From Candidatus Saccharimonadota bacterium (GTDB taxonomy: Bacteria > Patescibacteriota > Saccharimonadia > Saccharimonadales > Saccharimonadaceae): DNA of 64,000 bases. This document shows, in pieces, positions 19,202 to 27,073 of the stretch. The notes under the pieces were generated by a model. The model saw nothing but the letters and a program-made list of their open reading frames with translations, was not told the origin of the DNA and searched no databases. How positions within the stretch are numbered: position 1 is the first letter of the stretch; the number at the start of each line of letters is the position of its first letter. Made by a program: the position numbers and the translations under genes. The stretch is from contig JAFQXN010000006.1 of assembly GCA_017406905.1 (NCBI GenBank), forward strand, positions 248,001 to 312,000, given 5' to 3'.

Positions 19202-19436
19202 ACTTTGTTCGCGGAGGCAACACGAACTCTAATAATCTTTACAACGCAGGTTACAACGGCAACTACTGGTCTAGTACGGTCAACAGTAGCCAGAACGCGT
19301 ACAACCTGAACTTCAGGAGTGACAACATCAATCCCACGAACAACAACAATCGGAACAACGGAAGGTCCGTGCGCTGCCTCGTCCGCCAGCCTTAGTGCTC
19401 CAGTATAGTTTTCCTTTCCGGCTTTTTCCCGCAGTC
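19202..19436 (+). repeat. DGR template repeat (TR)
   Basis: 235 nt that align without gaps to 21882-21648 (minus strand). In the first about 165 nt there are 17 mismatches, all where this copy has A (11 to T, 4 to G, 2 to C); the remaining about 70 nt, including the stop codon and beyond, are identical. Read in the target frame it holds 12 AAC codons and one AAT at the variable positions. It lies on the strand opposite to the reverse transcriptase gene. Confidence 0.95.
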
Positions 19437-19448
19437 CCCCAACCCATT

Positions 19449-19491
19449 ACAAGACAAATGTCGCATAACTATAATGCGACATTTGTCTTGT
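19449..19491. terminator. Perfect 18-bp hairpin between TR and RT gene
   Basis: ACAAGACAAATGTCGCAT (19449-19466) and its exact complement (19474-19491) enclose a 7-nt loop. It begins 13 nt after the TR and ends 6 nt before the RT stop, at the point where the predicted template RNA and the RT mRNA converge. There is no T-run, so it could be a processing or 3'-end structure of the template RNA, or a bidirectional block to transcription. Confidence 0.65.
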
Positions 19492-19496
19492 AGCTA

Positions 19497-20660
19497 TTAT
19501 TTCAAATCCCAACCCAATCTTTGCGACAATTGTCGCATAAATTTATTCGCGTCGTAATGTTTCAAAAGCCCTAGATACGACGTAATGCTATCCAAATCTT
19601 TATACCCACAACAAAATTCTTCCGCCGCCCGATTAAATTTCGCCTGCAACCTATCCGACAAATAAATTTGATGCGGATAAATCCTTGCTCCCAAAAAATG
19701 CATCCCTCGCGACACCGGCTGCAAATAACGCTTTGTCGGATGCACCGTTAAGAGTAGCTCTTCTTTTAAGTATCGCTCAATTCGCACAATATCTCGCTTC
19801 GCCCGCTCATACTCTTCCTCTGGCACCATAATAAAGAAATCATCTACATAACGCCCATAATACTTATACTCTAGCTCATTTTTCACAAATCTGTCTAATT
19901 TATCAAGATATATATTAGATGATAGCTGCGAAGTAAAATTCCCAATCACCAGCCCTTGCCCCGGCGGCTGCGCAAACAAAGACTTCCTTAGCGGTAATAC
20001 ATCTGGATTCCAATTTTCTCTCAATCCTCGCTTCCAAGCCTTTTTCACCGGATCATCAAAAATCACTTTCTGCCACAAAAAATCACAAGTCCGATACAGC
20101 CGATATGCCGCCGTATCGTCCTTGTATTTCTCAAATTGCTTATCCAGCCCCCATCGCACTCGCTCATATAATTTATTCCTCGGCAACGACATAAAATACC
20201 CACTAATATCTAACTGTATCACATACGCTTTTCTCTCACCGTTTCGCGACACTTGTCTCATCATGGTCTGCGCCCGTTTTATCCCAAACAGCGTGCCCTT
20301 TCCCTTCCGACAACTATAGGAATCATAAATCAATCGCCTATCCCACCAACCCGCTTGCATTTCTGAAAGAAAATGATGCACCACTCTATCGATAAATGGC
20401 GCCGCAAAAATCTCTCGCACCATCGGCTCAAAAATCACAAAAGCCACCGAAGCCCCTGGCTCATAATATCCCTCCACAATCGACCGCTCCAGACGCAACA
20501 AATTTTCCGCCCATTTCAACTCAAACTTATGCTCATCATAAGTCTTCAACTTTCCTTTTCGCGCTTCCTTAAAAGCCTTCACCAGCTTCAATATCAGCCA
20601 CGGCTCAAACCCCACCCGTTTGATTATCCGCACCTCTTCATCAATATCAACTGGCGTCAC
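19497..20660 (-). CDS. DGR reverse transcriptase
   Basis: 387 aa. The catalytic box is YVDD in YGRYVDDFFIMV. The preceding motif PPGQGLVIGNFTSQ has IGxxxSQ, the form typical of DGR enzymes where group II intron RTs have QGxxxSP. Other RT blocks include IQLDISGYFMSL (first Asp) and FLGARIYPHQ (motif after the palm). There is no maturase or endonuclease domain. It would copy the template RNA into adenine-mutagenised cDNA. Start is GTG 20660, 14 nt after the accessory gene stop, with AGGAAAG upstream. It is the last gene of the target-accessory-RT minus-strand series. Confidence 0.95.
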   Translation of the reverse strand: MTPVDIDEEVRIIKRVGFEPWLILKLVKAFKEARKGKLKTYDEHKFELKWAENLLRLERSIVEGYYEPGASVAFVIFEPMVREIFAAPFIDRVVHHFLSEMQAGWWDRRLIYDSYSCRKGKGTLFGIKRAQTMMRQVSRNGERKAYVIQLDISGYFMSLPRNKLYERVRWGLDKQFEKYKDDTAAYRLYRTCDFLWQKVIFDDPVKKAWKRGLRENWNPDVLPLRKSLFAQPPGQGLVIGNFTSQLSSNIYLDKLDRFVKNELEYKYYGRYVDDFFIMVPEEEYERAKRDIVRIERYLKEELLLTVHPTKRYLQPVSRGMHFLGARIYPHQIYLSDRLQAKFNRAAEEFCCGYKDLDSITSYLGLLKHYDANKFMRQLSQRLGWDLK

Positions 20661-20674
20661 TTTTGGTCTCTTTC

Positions 20675-21523
20675 CTAATCCTCAAATTCCTCTTCGTCAA
20701 ACCTATCAAGCCCTTTAGCCCCCATCCGCTTCATTTTTTCTTCCTCGCGCTTCTCTGCCACTTTTATCGCATTCTCAAACTTCTTCTTCATCCTGAGCAA
20801 AGTCTTTACTATCCCCACGCAAGTTTCGTAGCTCCACAGCTTCACCTCACTCAGAAGCTCTATTTCATACAATAGTTCATTTGTCTCATCCAGGAATAAT
20901 TGCCACGTCACATCATCAAACGTAGACTCCTTCCCGTCACACATACGATAATACCTTAGTATCATCCCATCAATCATTTCCACAATCCTAAAACCATTGG
21001 TCTGCCCAGAAATCCTATCCAGATTAGACGAGCACAACTTATGTAACCTTGCTGACACTTCCACCATATCGTGATGCAAAGTCGGATCGCCATAGTTTAT
21101 CTTTACCAACCCCAAATTCTCTTCTCGCCGGCTGAATTCTTTCGCTTTCAGCCAAGCCAAATCTTCTTTCTTTAGCTTTACATCCAACGTGAAAATATGA
21201 CAATAATTCTTTATCGCATGTCCCTTGAGATACCCTGCATTTTGAATACGTTTTTTTACGGCCTCCGGGCTCCTGACCCGGATTCGCCCTATTTCATAGG
21301 GCGAATAGAAACTATCTGTATCCGGCCCAAAATTCACCTTCAACTTCAACGTTTCACACACGCGATAGTAGTAGATGAGCGCAGAATTTTCTGCAATTTC
21401 GTACCATCCATTGTTGCCTCCACAGGGTATCATTATTATTTTATCACAATTTTCTTCTTCAAGCACCTTTAATTTTTTCTTGAATACTTTATATTTTTCT
21501 TTGGAGATATCAGGATACTCCAT
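20675..21523 (-). CDS. DGR accessory protein, possible MutS-I-like plus Avd-like fusion
   Basis: 282 aa. The N-terminal about 130 residues (core KIIMIPCGGNNGWYEIAE ... SPEAVKKRIQNAGYLKGHA) vaguely recall the mismatch-binding domain I of MutS. The region about 150-265 is all-helical with basic and acidic faces, as in Avd, the four-helix accessory protein that binds DGR RTs and template RNA. The last about 30 residues are charged. Both resemblances are by eye only. Position between target and RT, with an AAAGGA ribosome site before ATG 21523, makes an accessory role likely whatever the fold. I recall MutS-like accessory proteins from DGR surveys but cannot check this here. Confidence 0.6.
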   Translation of the reverse strand: MEYPDISKEKYKVFKKKLKVLEEENCDKIIMIPCGGNNGWYEIAENSALIYYYRVCETLKLKVNFGPDTDSFYSPYEIGRIRVRSPEAVKKRIQNAGYLKGHAIKNYCHIFTLDVKLKKEDLAWLKAKEFSRREENLGLVKINYGDPTLHHDMVEVSARLHKLCSSNLDRISGQTNGFRIVEMIDGMILRYYRMCDGKESTFDDVTWQLFLDETNELLYEIELLSEVKLWSYETCVGIVKTLLRMKKKFENAIKVAEKREEEKMKRMGAKGLDRFDEEEFED

Positions 21524-21647
21524 ATTTGTCCTTTCTGCCCAACCCTTTTTTCTATTTCACGTGTTCTGTCAGTTTCAAGCGAGGGTATTATATTTTTCTA
21601 TCTTCTGGCTCCAGCTTACCTTTTCAACTCAGTACTACGTTTCGGGA

Positions 21648-21882
21648 GACTGCGGGAAAAAGCCGGAAAGGAAAACTATACTGGAGCACTAAGGCTGGCG
21701 GACGAGGCAGCGCACGGACCTTCCGAGGTTCCGATTGACGTAGTTCGTGGGATAGATGCCGTCACTCCTGAAGTACAGGTAGTACGCGTCCTGGCTACTG
21801 TAGACCGTACTAGACCAGTAGAGGCCGTAGTAACCTGCGTAGTAAAGATTATTAGAGTACGTGTTGCCTCCGCGAACAAAGT
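21648..21882 (-). repeat. DGR variable repeat (VR) at the 3' end of the target gene
   Basis: Aligns to the TR with 17 A-specific differences affecting 13 codons. The current residues at these positions are Tyr (8), Leu (2), Asp, Gly and Val, versus Asn in the template. The identity continues 41 nt past the target TAG stop (21691-21689) to GCAGTC, then diverges. The constant 3' part is the likely equivalent of the IMH (initiation of mutagenic homing) sequence. Confidence 0.95.
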
Positions 21883-23353
21883 AAAGCGGCGCAGCCATTA
21901 ACTTCTTATCACGCTCAGAGCCAGATGTCACATAAGCACTGTACGCGGTCATTAGATTATAGAAATCGTTCTTGCCGGTATTAGTCGCGGCAATCGTCGG
22001 GAGTTTCCAATTCGCCGGGCAAATAGAGTTCTGCGGGCTCGCCGAAGTATCTGCATAAGTAGAATCTACATATGAGCTAGCATCGTTAATCGCCACCGAA
22101 GCCGGCCAAGCGTAGTAATTCCCCACGTGACCATGCGCGCCATTCCCTGCATACTGTGTTTGCGAGAAGTAATTTGCGTAGTTGTGTGTCCTTGCCATGT
22201 AATTACATAAGTGACCATCTGCCTCCGTGTAGCAGTTAGACGAGTAGAACCAATTCGGCGTCTCGTACCAATAGCCCGGATCCATGGAGTATGGCTGATT
22301 ATAAGCATTGGTGTTATTCCACCCGCTAATCGTACCACTGGTAGCATTGATAGTAGAGCGTGACGGTGTCCACTGAATCTCTTCCCCACTTGCCGTACAG
22401 TTCGTAGTGGTATCCGGATTAGAACAAGCATAACCCTTAGTAGTGAGATACCCGCCCGCGTTGAACTGCACCAAGTCTGTGTCGGCCGAAGTGTATGTCA
22501 CACCACTATCAATATTTAGGTCTAAGTTCTGTGTCATCCAGCAATTACCATCTGCCAGCTTCGCTATCCAATATACCTTGTTATCACGCGAATCTATCAC
22601 CTGCAGCTCAGATGGCACCAACGTCACCGCATTACAGATGCTAGCGGTCATATCTTGCATCCGGAAGTAGCCATTTACCTGCACTGCCCCTGCAGAAAGG
22701 TAAGCATCATATAGCGAAACCGGTGTAGGATTCGTCACCACCTCGAAATTAATCACATTACTGTAAGTACCAGAAGCCTGTGAATTATCTGCCTTTGCCG
22801 CAATCTTAAACTGTACCGGATCGGCATTTGAATCACTAGTAGTAGCAATCTGCCGCGCTGTCTCGGTATATTTCGGGAGGCCAGAATATGTAGACCACGC
22901 CGCCGAAGACGACGTACGTGAAGCATAACCCCAAGTGTTAGTACTAGCACTCACCATAGTATCTAACGAATCTGTCGTAGCTAGGCTGGTGAATTTATTA
23001 GTCATATTAGTATGCACTAAATCATTCGCCTCATAATTAGCCGAGCCAGGATAGCTAGTGCTATTACCTACCGAAGCAAACACCGTATAACCATAAGTAC
23101 TATTCGTATCTACATTTATATTTACGATATTACTATCCGCGTACATACCAGCAGAAAGGTCTGGAATAATTAAATCTGCCGAGGAGATATTTACCGAAAG
23201 CGTAGAACCAAAGGTGAAGTTCATCCCTACGTCACTCTGATAAGCTAAGGCGCCAGCCTTCTCGCTATGCAAAAAACCCGCAGCGCCCACTACGGCACCT
23301 GCGGACAAAGTTAACAATAATAAACCTGTAGAAATTTTCGTACGCCTTTTCAT
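21689..23353 (-). CDS. Secreted DGR target protein with FISUMP/C-type-lectin-like C-terminus
   Basis: 554 aa from MKRRTKIST. ATG 23353 lies 6 nt after TATAAT (23365-23360), so the longer reading frame upstream is not used. A signal peptide or anchor covers about 1-35. Residues about 40-215 are a Ser/Thr-rich beta domain (QSDVGMNFTFGSTLSVNIS). The C-terminal half (about 250-554) matches the FISUMP pattern (VYWIAKLADGNCWMTQNLDL, later YWSSTV, SVRCLVRQ), a C-type-lectin-like fold used by DGR targets to display variable residues. The VR makes up the last about 64 codons. Likely a surface receptor or adhesin whose binding face is diversified; for a host-attached bacterium this suggests host or phage interaction, but the ligand is unknown. 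Confidence 0.9.
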   Translation of the reverse strand: MKRRTKISTGLLLLTLSAGAVVGAAGFLHSEKAGALAYQSDVGMNFTFGSTLSVNISSADLIIPDLSAGMYADSNIVNINVDTNSTYGYTVFASVGNSTSYPGSANYEANDLVHTNMTNKFTSLATTDSLDTMVSASTNTWGYASRTSSSAAWSTYSGLPKYTETARQIATTSDSNADPVQFKIAAKADNSQASGTYSNVINFEVVTNPTPVSLYDAYLSAGAVQVNGYFRMQDMTASICNAVTLVPSELQVIDSRDNKVYWIAKLADGNCWMTQNLDLNIDSGVTYTSADTDLVQFNAGGYLTTKGYACSNPDTTTNCTASGEEIQWTPSRSTINATSGTISGWNNTNAYNQPYSMDPGYWYETPNWFYSSNCYTEADGHLCNYMARTHNYANYFSQTQYAGNGAHGHVGNYYAWPASVAINDASSYVDSTYADTSASPQNSICPANWKLPTIAATNTGKNDFYNLMTAYSAYVTSGSERDKKLMAAPLYFVRGGNTYSNNLYYAGYYGLYWSSTVYSSQDAYYLYFRSDGIYPTNYVNRNLGRSVRCLVRQP

Positions 23354-23399
23354 ACCATCATTATAGCATAACCCCCATCCAAACCGCAAGCGTTTTTTT

Positions 23400-23433
23400 A
23401 TATAAAAATCCCCGAGCTTCCGCCCGGGGATTT
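23400..23433 (-). terminator. Rho-independent terminator after the 190-aa membrane protein
   Basis: Stem AAATCCCCG / CGGGGATTT followed on the minus strand by TTTTTATAT. It separates the 23439-24011 gene from the DGR target promoter. Confidence 0.88.
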
Positions 23434-23438
23434 AAATG

Positions 23439-24011
23439 TTAACGCCGATGCATGCCTTTCTCGGCGCTAACCCGTGATTTCGGTACTCTCGGCTCGCCTT
23501 TCGGCAACTGCCGGCGTGGCCGCCGCCTTGCCGCGTACGCGGAGTAAGGCTTAAACCTAGGCTGCTTCTGCTGCCGTTTCTTCTTGGCTTCAGCTTCCCG
23601 GGCGAGCTGCCTGTTCAGCTTGTCGCGCTGATGTGCGCTCACAGCCACGCCGACTACCGTCAACATCGTGCCGTAAGCCACGCCGAGTAGCAATGCGACA
23701 AATGTCGCAAAGACTACCGACACGACCGGCTCATCACCGGCCCGCATCAGATTGTCCAACAGCTGGATGATTCCAGCATAGGACTCTACAAACAGCATCA
23801 CTGCCAGCAGGATGCCGCCACAGAACCCAATCGCGAGATACGGCTCATCGCCATATCCCTCAGCGACTCTTTTCTCGCCCTTCGGCGAAGTCTTAATCTT
23901 GAACTGATTGCGTGCAATAATGACGGTCAGCGCGAGCAGTGCGATGGCGACCAGCGGCCACCAATTGCCGGACAGCATATCCAGCAAACTTTGCTTGTAG
24001 TAGTACCTCAT
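23439..24011 (-). CDS. Multi-pass membrane protein with basic C-terminal tail, unknown
   Basis: 190 aa. Hydrophobic segments at about 17-34, 58-82 and 97-122; the last 65 residues are very basic (Arg/Lys/Gln/Pro) and probably cytoplasmic, where they could bind nucleic acid or lipid head groups. No family recognised. A strong promoter (TTGACT 24112-24107, 17 bp, TATAAT 24089-24084) leaves a leader of about 66 nt before the ATG. The leader has a short ATG...TGA reading frame and two TTGAGAG copies. GGGGGTC precedes the ATG by 8 nt. Confidence 0.75.
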   Translation of the reverse strand: MRYYYKQSLLDMLSGNWWPLVAIALLALTVIIARNQFKIKTSPKGEKRVAEGYGDEPYLAIGFCGGILLAVMLFVESYAGIIQLLDNLMRAGDEPVVSVVFATFVALLLGVAYGTMLTVVGVAVSAHQRDKLNRQLAREAEAKKKRQQKQPRFKPYSAYAARRRPRRQLPKGEPRVPKSRVSAEKGMHRR

Positions 24012-24083
24012 TTCAGAGACCCCCTATTCTCTCAAATACTCTCAATGTGCTCTATCCATAGGCTTTGTCAACCTATTACCCCC

Positions 24084-24112
24084 ATTATACCACAAGCACG
24101 ATAAAAAGTCAA
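24084..24112 (-). promoter_or_regulatory. Promoter of the 190-aa membrane protein gene
   Basis: TTGACT and TATAAT separated by exactly 17 bp on the minus strand. Unlike most first genes in this window, the mRNA would have a leader of about 66 nt. Confidence 0.8.
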
Positions 24113-24155
24113 GTACTTTCTTCGATGTCACCTCTGTACCACCCCTGTATCACCT

Positions 24156-24884
24156 CTATTGCGACATCATCGCGTCATAATCTATGCCATAATTGGCATA
24201 TTGCACTCTCATATAGGCAGCATCTAGTTCGCTTGCCATTGTTTTAAGTGGGTCCTCCTTCGCGACCGCCATCACCATAAATTTTAGTGGCTTATTGTAG
24301 CCGCCGCAAATCTCCATTGAATCACCGTAGGCTAACTCACTTGGCACGGTGATAATCCTGATGCCCCCTAATTTCATGCCCTCTACACCGGTGCGCCACC
24401 CCTCAATCATTCCCAATGAGGCATCTAGCACCTTATCAAACGCCGTAGGATTAGTATTGCTATTGAAAGAAGAATCGAATATCGTCTCATCTGCACACCA
24501 CCCCACATAATATGCCAGATACTCCGAATCGCCATTCTCCAGCGTCTTACCAGAGCCAGTCTTCAAATCTTCTACTAGCACACCACCTTCATTGGCCGTA
24601 GTCTCATTATAAGCGGCGATTTTCGACTTGTATTTGATAAATTTATCATAGTCGCTCTTCGTGGCCGCCTCAAATTCTGCTACTTTCTTGCTGTAAGCTT
24701 CCTCATACTCGGCTTTCTTCTCCTCGCTAATTTTCGCACTATCCACTGTGCTAGTCGCGCTTGACGCACCACCAGCCAGCACTATCGCTGCATAGCTCGC
24801 TATAATCGAACCCACCATAATCACCGCAATCAAAATGATAAACACCCTCTGCTTTGGGCTAGTTTTTAGCTCTTTCTCGTTCAT
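24156..24884 (-). CDS. Membrane-anchored FKBP-type peptidyl-prolyl isomerase
   Basis: 242 aa from MNEKELK. ATG 24884 is preceded by GGAGGTG; an upstream TTG in frame is not needed. One TM helix lies at about 15-40. A charged helical stalk (about 50-105) follows, then an FKBP domain (about 105-230) with GVLVEDLKTGSGKTLENGD, a WRTGVEGMKLGGIRIITVPS core and the AYGD motif. It probably speeds proline isomerisation in exported proteins outside the membrane. It lies 30 nt downstream of rplO and so could be co-transcribed with ribosomal genes, where secY would be expected in other bacteria. Short GGTGRTACAGRG repeats follow the stop. Confidence 0.88.
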   Translation of the reverse strand: MNEKELKTSPKQRVFIILIAVIMVGSIIASYAAIVLAGGASSATSTVDSAKISEEKKAEYEEAYSKKVAEFEAATKSDYDKFIKYKSKIAAYNETTANEGGVLVEDLKTGSGKTLENGDSEYLAYYVGWCADETIFDSSFNSNTNPTAFDKVLDASLGMIEGWRTGVEGMKLGGIRIITVPSELAYGDSMEICGGYNKPLKFMVMAVAKEDPLKTMASELDAAYMRVQYANYGIDYDAMMSQ

Positions 24885-24914
24885 GTTCACCTCCAATCAT
24901 GCCATTCAAGGCGC

Positions 24915-25379
24915 TTAAGCTTCTTTGCTAGCCGGCTTCTTCAGGATAGCAACTTTCTTAAACGAACCGCCAGCCTTTTTGATGGCTTCTACCGCCGAAG
25001 CTGAAGCAAATTGCGTCTCAAGGTCAATCTTCGCAGTCAATTCGCCACGCGTAATTACCTTTACTTTCACAAACGGACTAGAAATCAAACCCGCCTCCGC
25101 CAAAGCGTAATTATCCACCGAACCTTTAAGCTCATTCAAGCGATCAGTATATACTACCTCTGCCTTCGGGTGGAAAGATTTAAAACCTTTGAGCTTTGGC
25201 ACAGCCTGCATAATCGCCCGCTGACCACCCATAAACCCTGCCGGCATCTTGCGATGACCAGTACGAGCTTTCTGACCTTTTGTACCACGACCAGCAGTCT
25301 TACCCTGCCCAGCCGAGATACCACGCCCCTTACGGGCAGGACGCGTGTTTTTCTCAACTACTAAATCATTATATTTCAT
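24915..25379 (-). CDS. rplO: 50S ribosomal protein L15
   Basis: 154 aa. The Gly/Arg-rich N-terminus (GRGISAGQGKTAGRGTKGQ) and HRKMPAGFMGGQ are diagnostic of uL15. It follows rpsE with one-base overlap of stop and start; the gene for L30, which normally lies between them, is absent. It is the last ribosomal gene of the spc-like block; an FKBP gene follows instead of secY. Confidence 0.96.
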   Translation of the reverse strand: MKYNDLVVEKNTRPARKGRGISAGQGKTAGRGTKGQKARTGHRKMPAGFMGGQRAIMQAVPKLKGFKSFHPKAEVVYTDRLNELKGSVDNYALAEAGLISSPFVKVKVITRGELTAKIDLETQFASASAVEAIKKAGGSFKKVAILKKPASKEA

Positions 25380-26125
25380 TACTTAGTCTCCTTTTTGGCC
25401 GACTTTGGTGCAGCTTTCTGTGTGGTCTTCGGCATAGCCTTTTTCGCGACCTTTGCCTCAGATTTCACCTCAGGCTTTGCTTCAGATTTCTCTGCCTTTT
25501 TCTCTGTCTTCTTTGTTTCTATGGTAGTAGTCCATTCCTTGCGAGGCACCTGACCTTTCAGCCCTTCAATCACCGCATAAGCGATGTTGACCTTGTTGGT
25601 CGAACCTAGTGATTTAGAAATCAAATTCTTCACACCGGTCAAACCCATAATCGCCCGCACCGTACCACCAGCGATAATACCAGTACCTGGCGCCGCTGGC
25701 TTCATCAATACATCTGCACCTGTGACCTTATTGCGAGTCTCATGGCAAATCGTCTCGCCGTCCATGTTAAAGGTAATCATGGACTTCTTAGCCTTAGAGG
25801 TAGCCTTTGCCACCGCCGCCGTCACATCATTACCCTTAGCTACACCTATACCTACCTTGTTCTTATGATTACCAATCGCCACGAGCGCCTTAAACCGCAT
25901 CCTGCGACCACCCGCCACCGTACGTGACACGCGATCTACCGCGATGGTAATTTCATCGTATTCCTTTGGCGCTACATCAGCCTTCACGCGATCACGCCTG
26001 TTGCGGCGCTCCATCCTCTTGCCAGAGATGTCGCGTGTTTGCTTCGTCGCCGCCACCTGGTCATCCATTTTAAGAGTACCAGATTTGTTCACCACTCTGG
26101 GGGCTTTCTTTTCAATTCCTGGCAT
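25379..26125 (-). CDS. rpsE: 30S ribosomal protein S5
   Basis: 248 aa. The double-stranded-RNA-binding N-domain and the C-domain (GRRMRFKALVAIGN, VGIGVAKG, APGTGIIAGGTVRAI) are typical uS5. The family is normally about 165 aa. About 60 extra residues at the C-terminus form a Lys/Ala/Glu-rich tail, like the tails on L22, S17, L23 and L24 in this cluster. S5 takes part in decoding accuracy. Directly upstream of rplO. Confidence 0.96.
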   Translation of the reverse strand: MPGIEKKAPRVVNKSGTLKMDDQVAATKQTRDISGKRMERRNRRDRVKADVAPKEYDEITIAVDRVSRTVAGGRRMRFKALVAIGNHKNKVGIGVAKGNDVTAAVAKATSKAKKSMITFNMDGETICHETRNKVTGADVLMKPAAPGTGIIAGGTVRAIMGLTGVKNLISKSLGSTNKVNIAYAVIEGLKGQVPRKEWTTTIETKKTEKKAEKSEAKPEVKSEAKVAKKAMPKTTQKAAPKSAKKETK

Positions 26126-26127
26126 AA

Positions 26128-26457
26128 TTAAAACTCCAATCCTTCCTTGCGAGCCGCGTCAGCAAGTGCCGACATCCTTCCCGCATACAATTTAGCGCCA
26201 CGGTCAAACACGACTTTGGAAACCTTCGCCGTCTTAGCCTTTTTGGCGATTTCCGCGCCAATCTTCGCGGCCTGCTCAGTCTTCGTGCCAGTCATCTTTG
26301 CCCCGACAGTAGTTGCATAAGCAAGCGTCACACCCTTATCGTCATCAACAAGCTGCGCCACGATATGTTGATTAGAAAAATGAACTGAAAGCCTCGGCCT
26401 CTCTGCTGTGCCATGAATCTTTGCGCGAGTTCTTTTCGCTCTAAATACCTTATTCAT
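26128..26457 (-). CDS. rplR: 50S ribosomal protein L18
   Basis: 109 aa, uL18, the 5S rRNA-binding protein. RTRAKIHGTAERPRLSVHFS and the C-terminal FDRGAKLYAGRMSALADAAR fit the family. It overlaps rplF by one base and precedes rpsE by 2 nt, so the block rplF-rplR-rpsE-rplO is one operon. Confidence 0.95.
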   Translation of the reverse strand: MNKVFRAKRTRAKIHGTAERPRLSVHFSNQHIVAQLVDDDKGVTLAYATTVGAKMTGTKTEQAAKIGAEIAKKAKTAKVSKVVFDRGAKLYAGRMSALADAARKEGLEF

Positions 26458-26993
26458 TATTTCTTACCTGCCTTTCCGGCCTTGCGGATAATCACTTCAT
26501 CCACATATTTAATACCTTTACCCTTGTAAGGCTCAGGCTTCTTTAAGCTGCGAATTTCCGCCGCTACCTGACCGACCTTCTGCTTGTCAATGCCAGATAC
26601 GGTGATTTCCATCTTATTAGTAGTGAGCTGTACCCCCTCTGGAGCCTTGTACTTCACTGGGTGCGAAAAACCGAGTGCCATCTCGATTTCCTGTCCACCA
26701 CCAGATAGACGAAAGCCTACGCCGTTTATTTCTAGTTTCTTCTCAAAGCCCTTAGTTACGCCTTCGACAGCATTATTAAGTAATGCCCTCTGGAGACCAT
26801 GCCAAGCCCGAGATTTTGGCTCGTCATCCTCACGGGTGACGGTCGCCACTGCGCCCTCAACTGTTGTCTTAGTCTTAGGCTGCACCGGTACAATGAGTGT
26901 GCCCTTCGGCCCTGCAACAGTAATCTCGCTGTCGCCGACCGTGATTGTCACTCCCGCCGGAATATCGATGGGTTGTTTTCCGATACGACTCAT
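26457..26993 (-). CDS. rplF: 50S ribosomal protein L6
   Basis: 178 aa from MSRIGKQPIDIPAG; the extended frame upstream is not L6-like. AAGGAAAG precedes ATG 26993. The C-terminal signature PEPYKGKGIKY is present. L6 sits near the sarcin-ricin loop and factor-binding site. In most bacteria rplF follows rpsH directly; here 6.2 kb with two surface-protein genes intervene and rplF has its own promoter. Confidence 0.96.
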   Translation of the reverse strand: MSRIGKQPIDIPAGVTITVGDSEITVAGPKGTLIVPVQPKTKTTVEGAVATVTREDDEPKSRAWHGLQRALLNNAVEGVTKGFEKKLEINGVGFRLSGGGQEIEMALGFSHPVKYKAPEGVQLTTNKMEITVSGIDKQKVGQVAAEIRSLKKPEPYKGKGIKYVDEVIIRKAGKAGKK

Positions 26994-27020
26994 ATCTTTC
27001 CTTATATTATTATCCCCCCA

Positions 27021-27049
27021 ATTATACCACACTTCCTCTCTGTATGCAA
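27021..27049 (-). promoter_or_regulatory. Promoter of the rplF-rplR-rpsE-rplO block
   Basis: TTGCAT 27049-27044, 17-bp spacer, TATAAT 27026-27021, then a leader of about 25 nt with AAGGAAAG. It shows that the split ribosomal block can be transcribed on its own. Confidence 0.78.
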
Positions 27050-27073
27050 GCAAAATCACCGCTCTATCCCACA

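Larger units (their letters stand above)
18882..19491 (+). ncRNA. DGR template RNA with long structured leader (predicted)
   Basis: No ORF of note fills 18822-19496. On the plus strand a TATAAT (18870-18875) and a TATAAA (18882-18887) can start an RNA that runs through about 320 nt of GC-richer sequence into the template repeat (19202-19436) and ends at an 18-bp hairpin. Helices visible in the leader: CGGCGA (18904) with TTGCCG; ACCCTTT (18975-18981) with AAAGGGT (19021-19027); AGACGACACC (18968-18977) with GGTGTTTGTCT (19038-19048, one bulge); CGACG with CGTCG near 19134-19151. The -35 elements are weak, so the start is approximate. The RNA itself is predicted from layout, not shown. Confidence 0.6.

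Noticed and set aside
24120-24158. Short tandem repeats (GGTGRTACAGRG) after the FKBP gene
   Set aside because: Two to three imperfect 13-nt copies only; no function can be argued.
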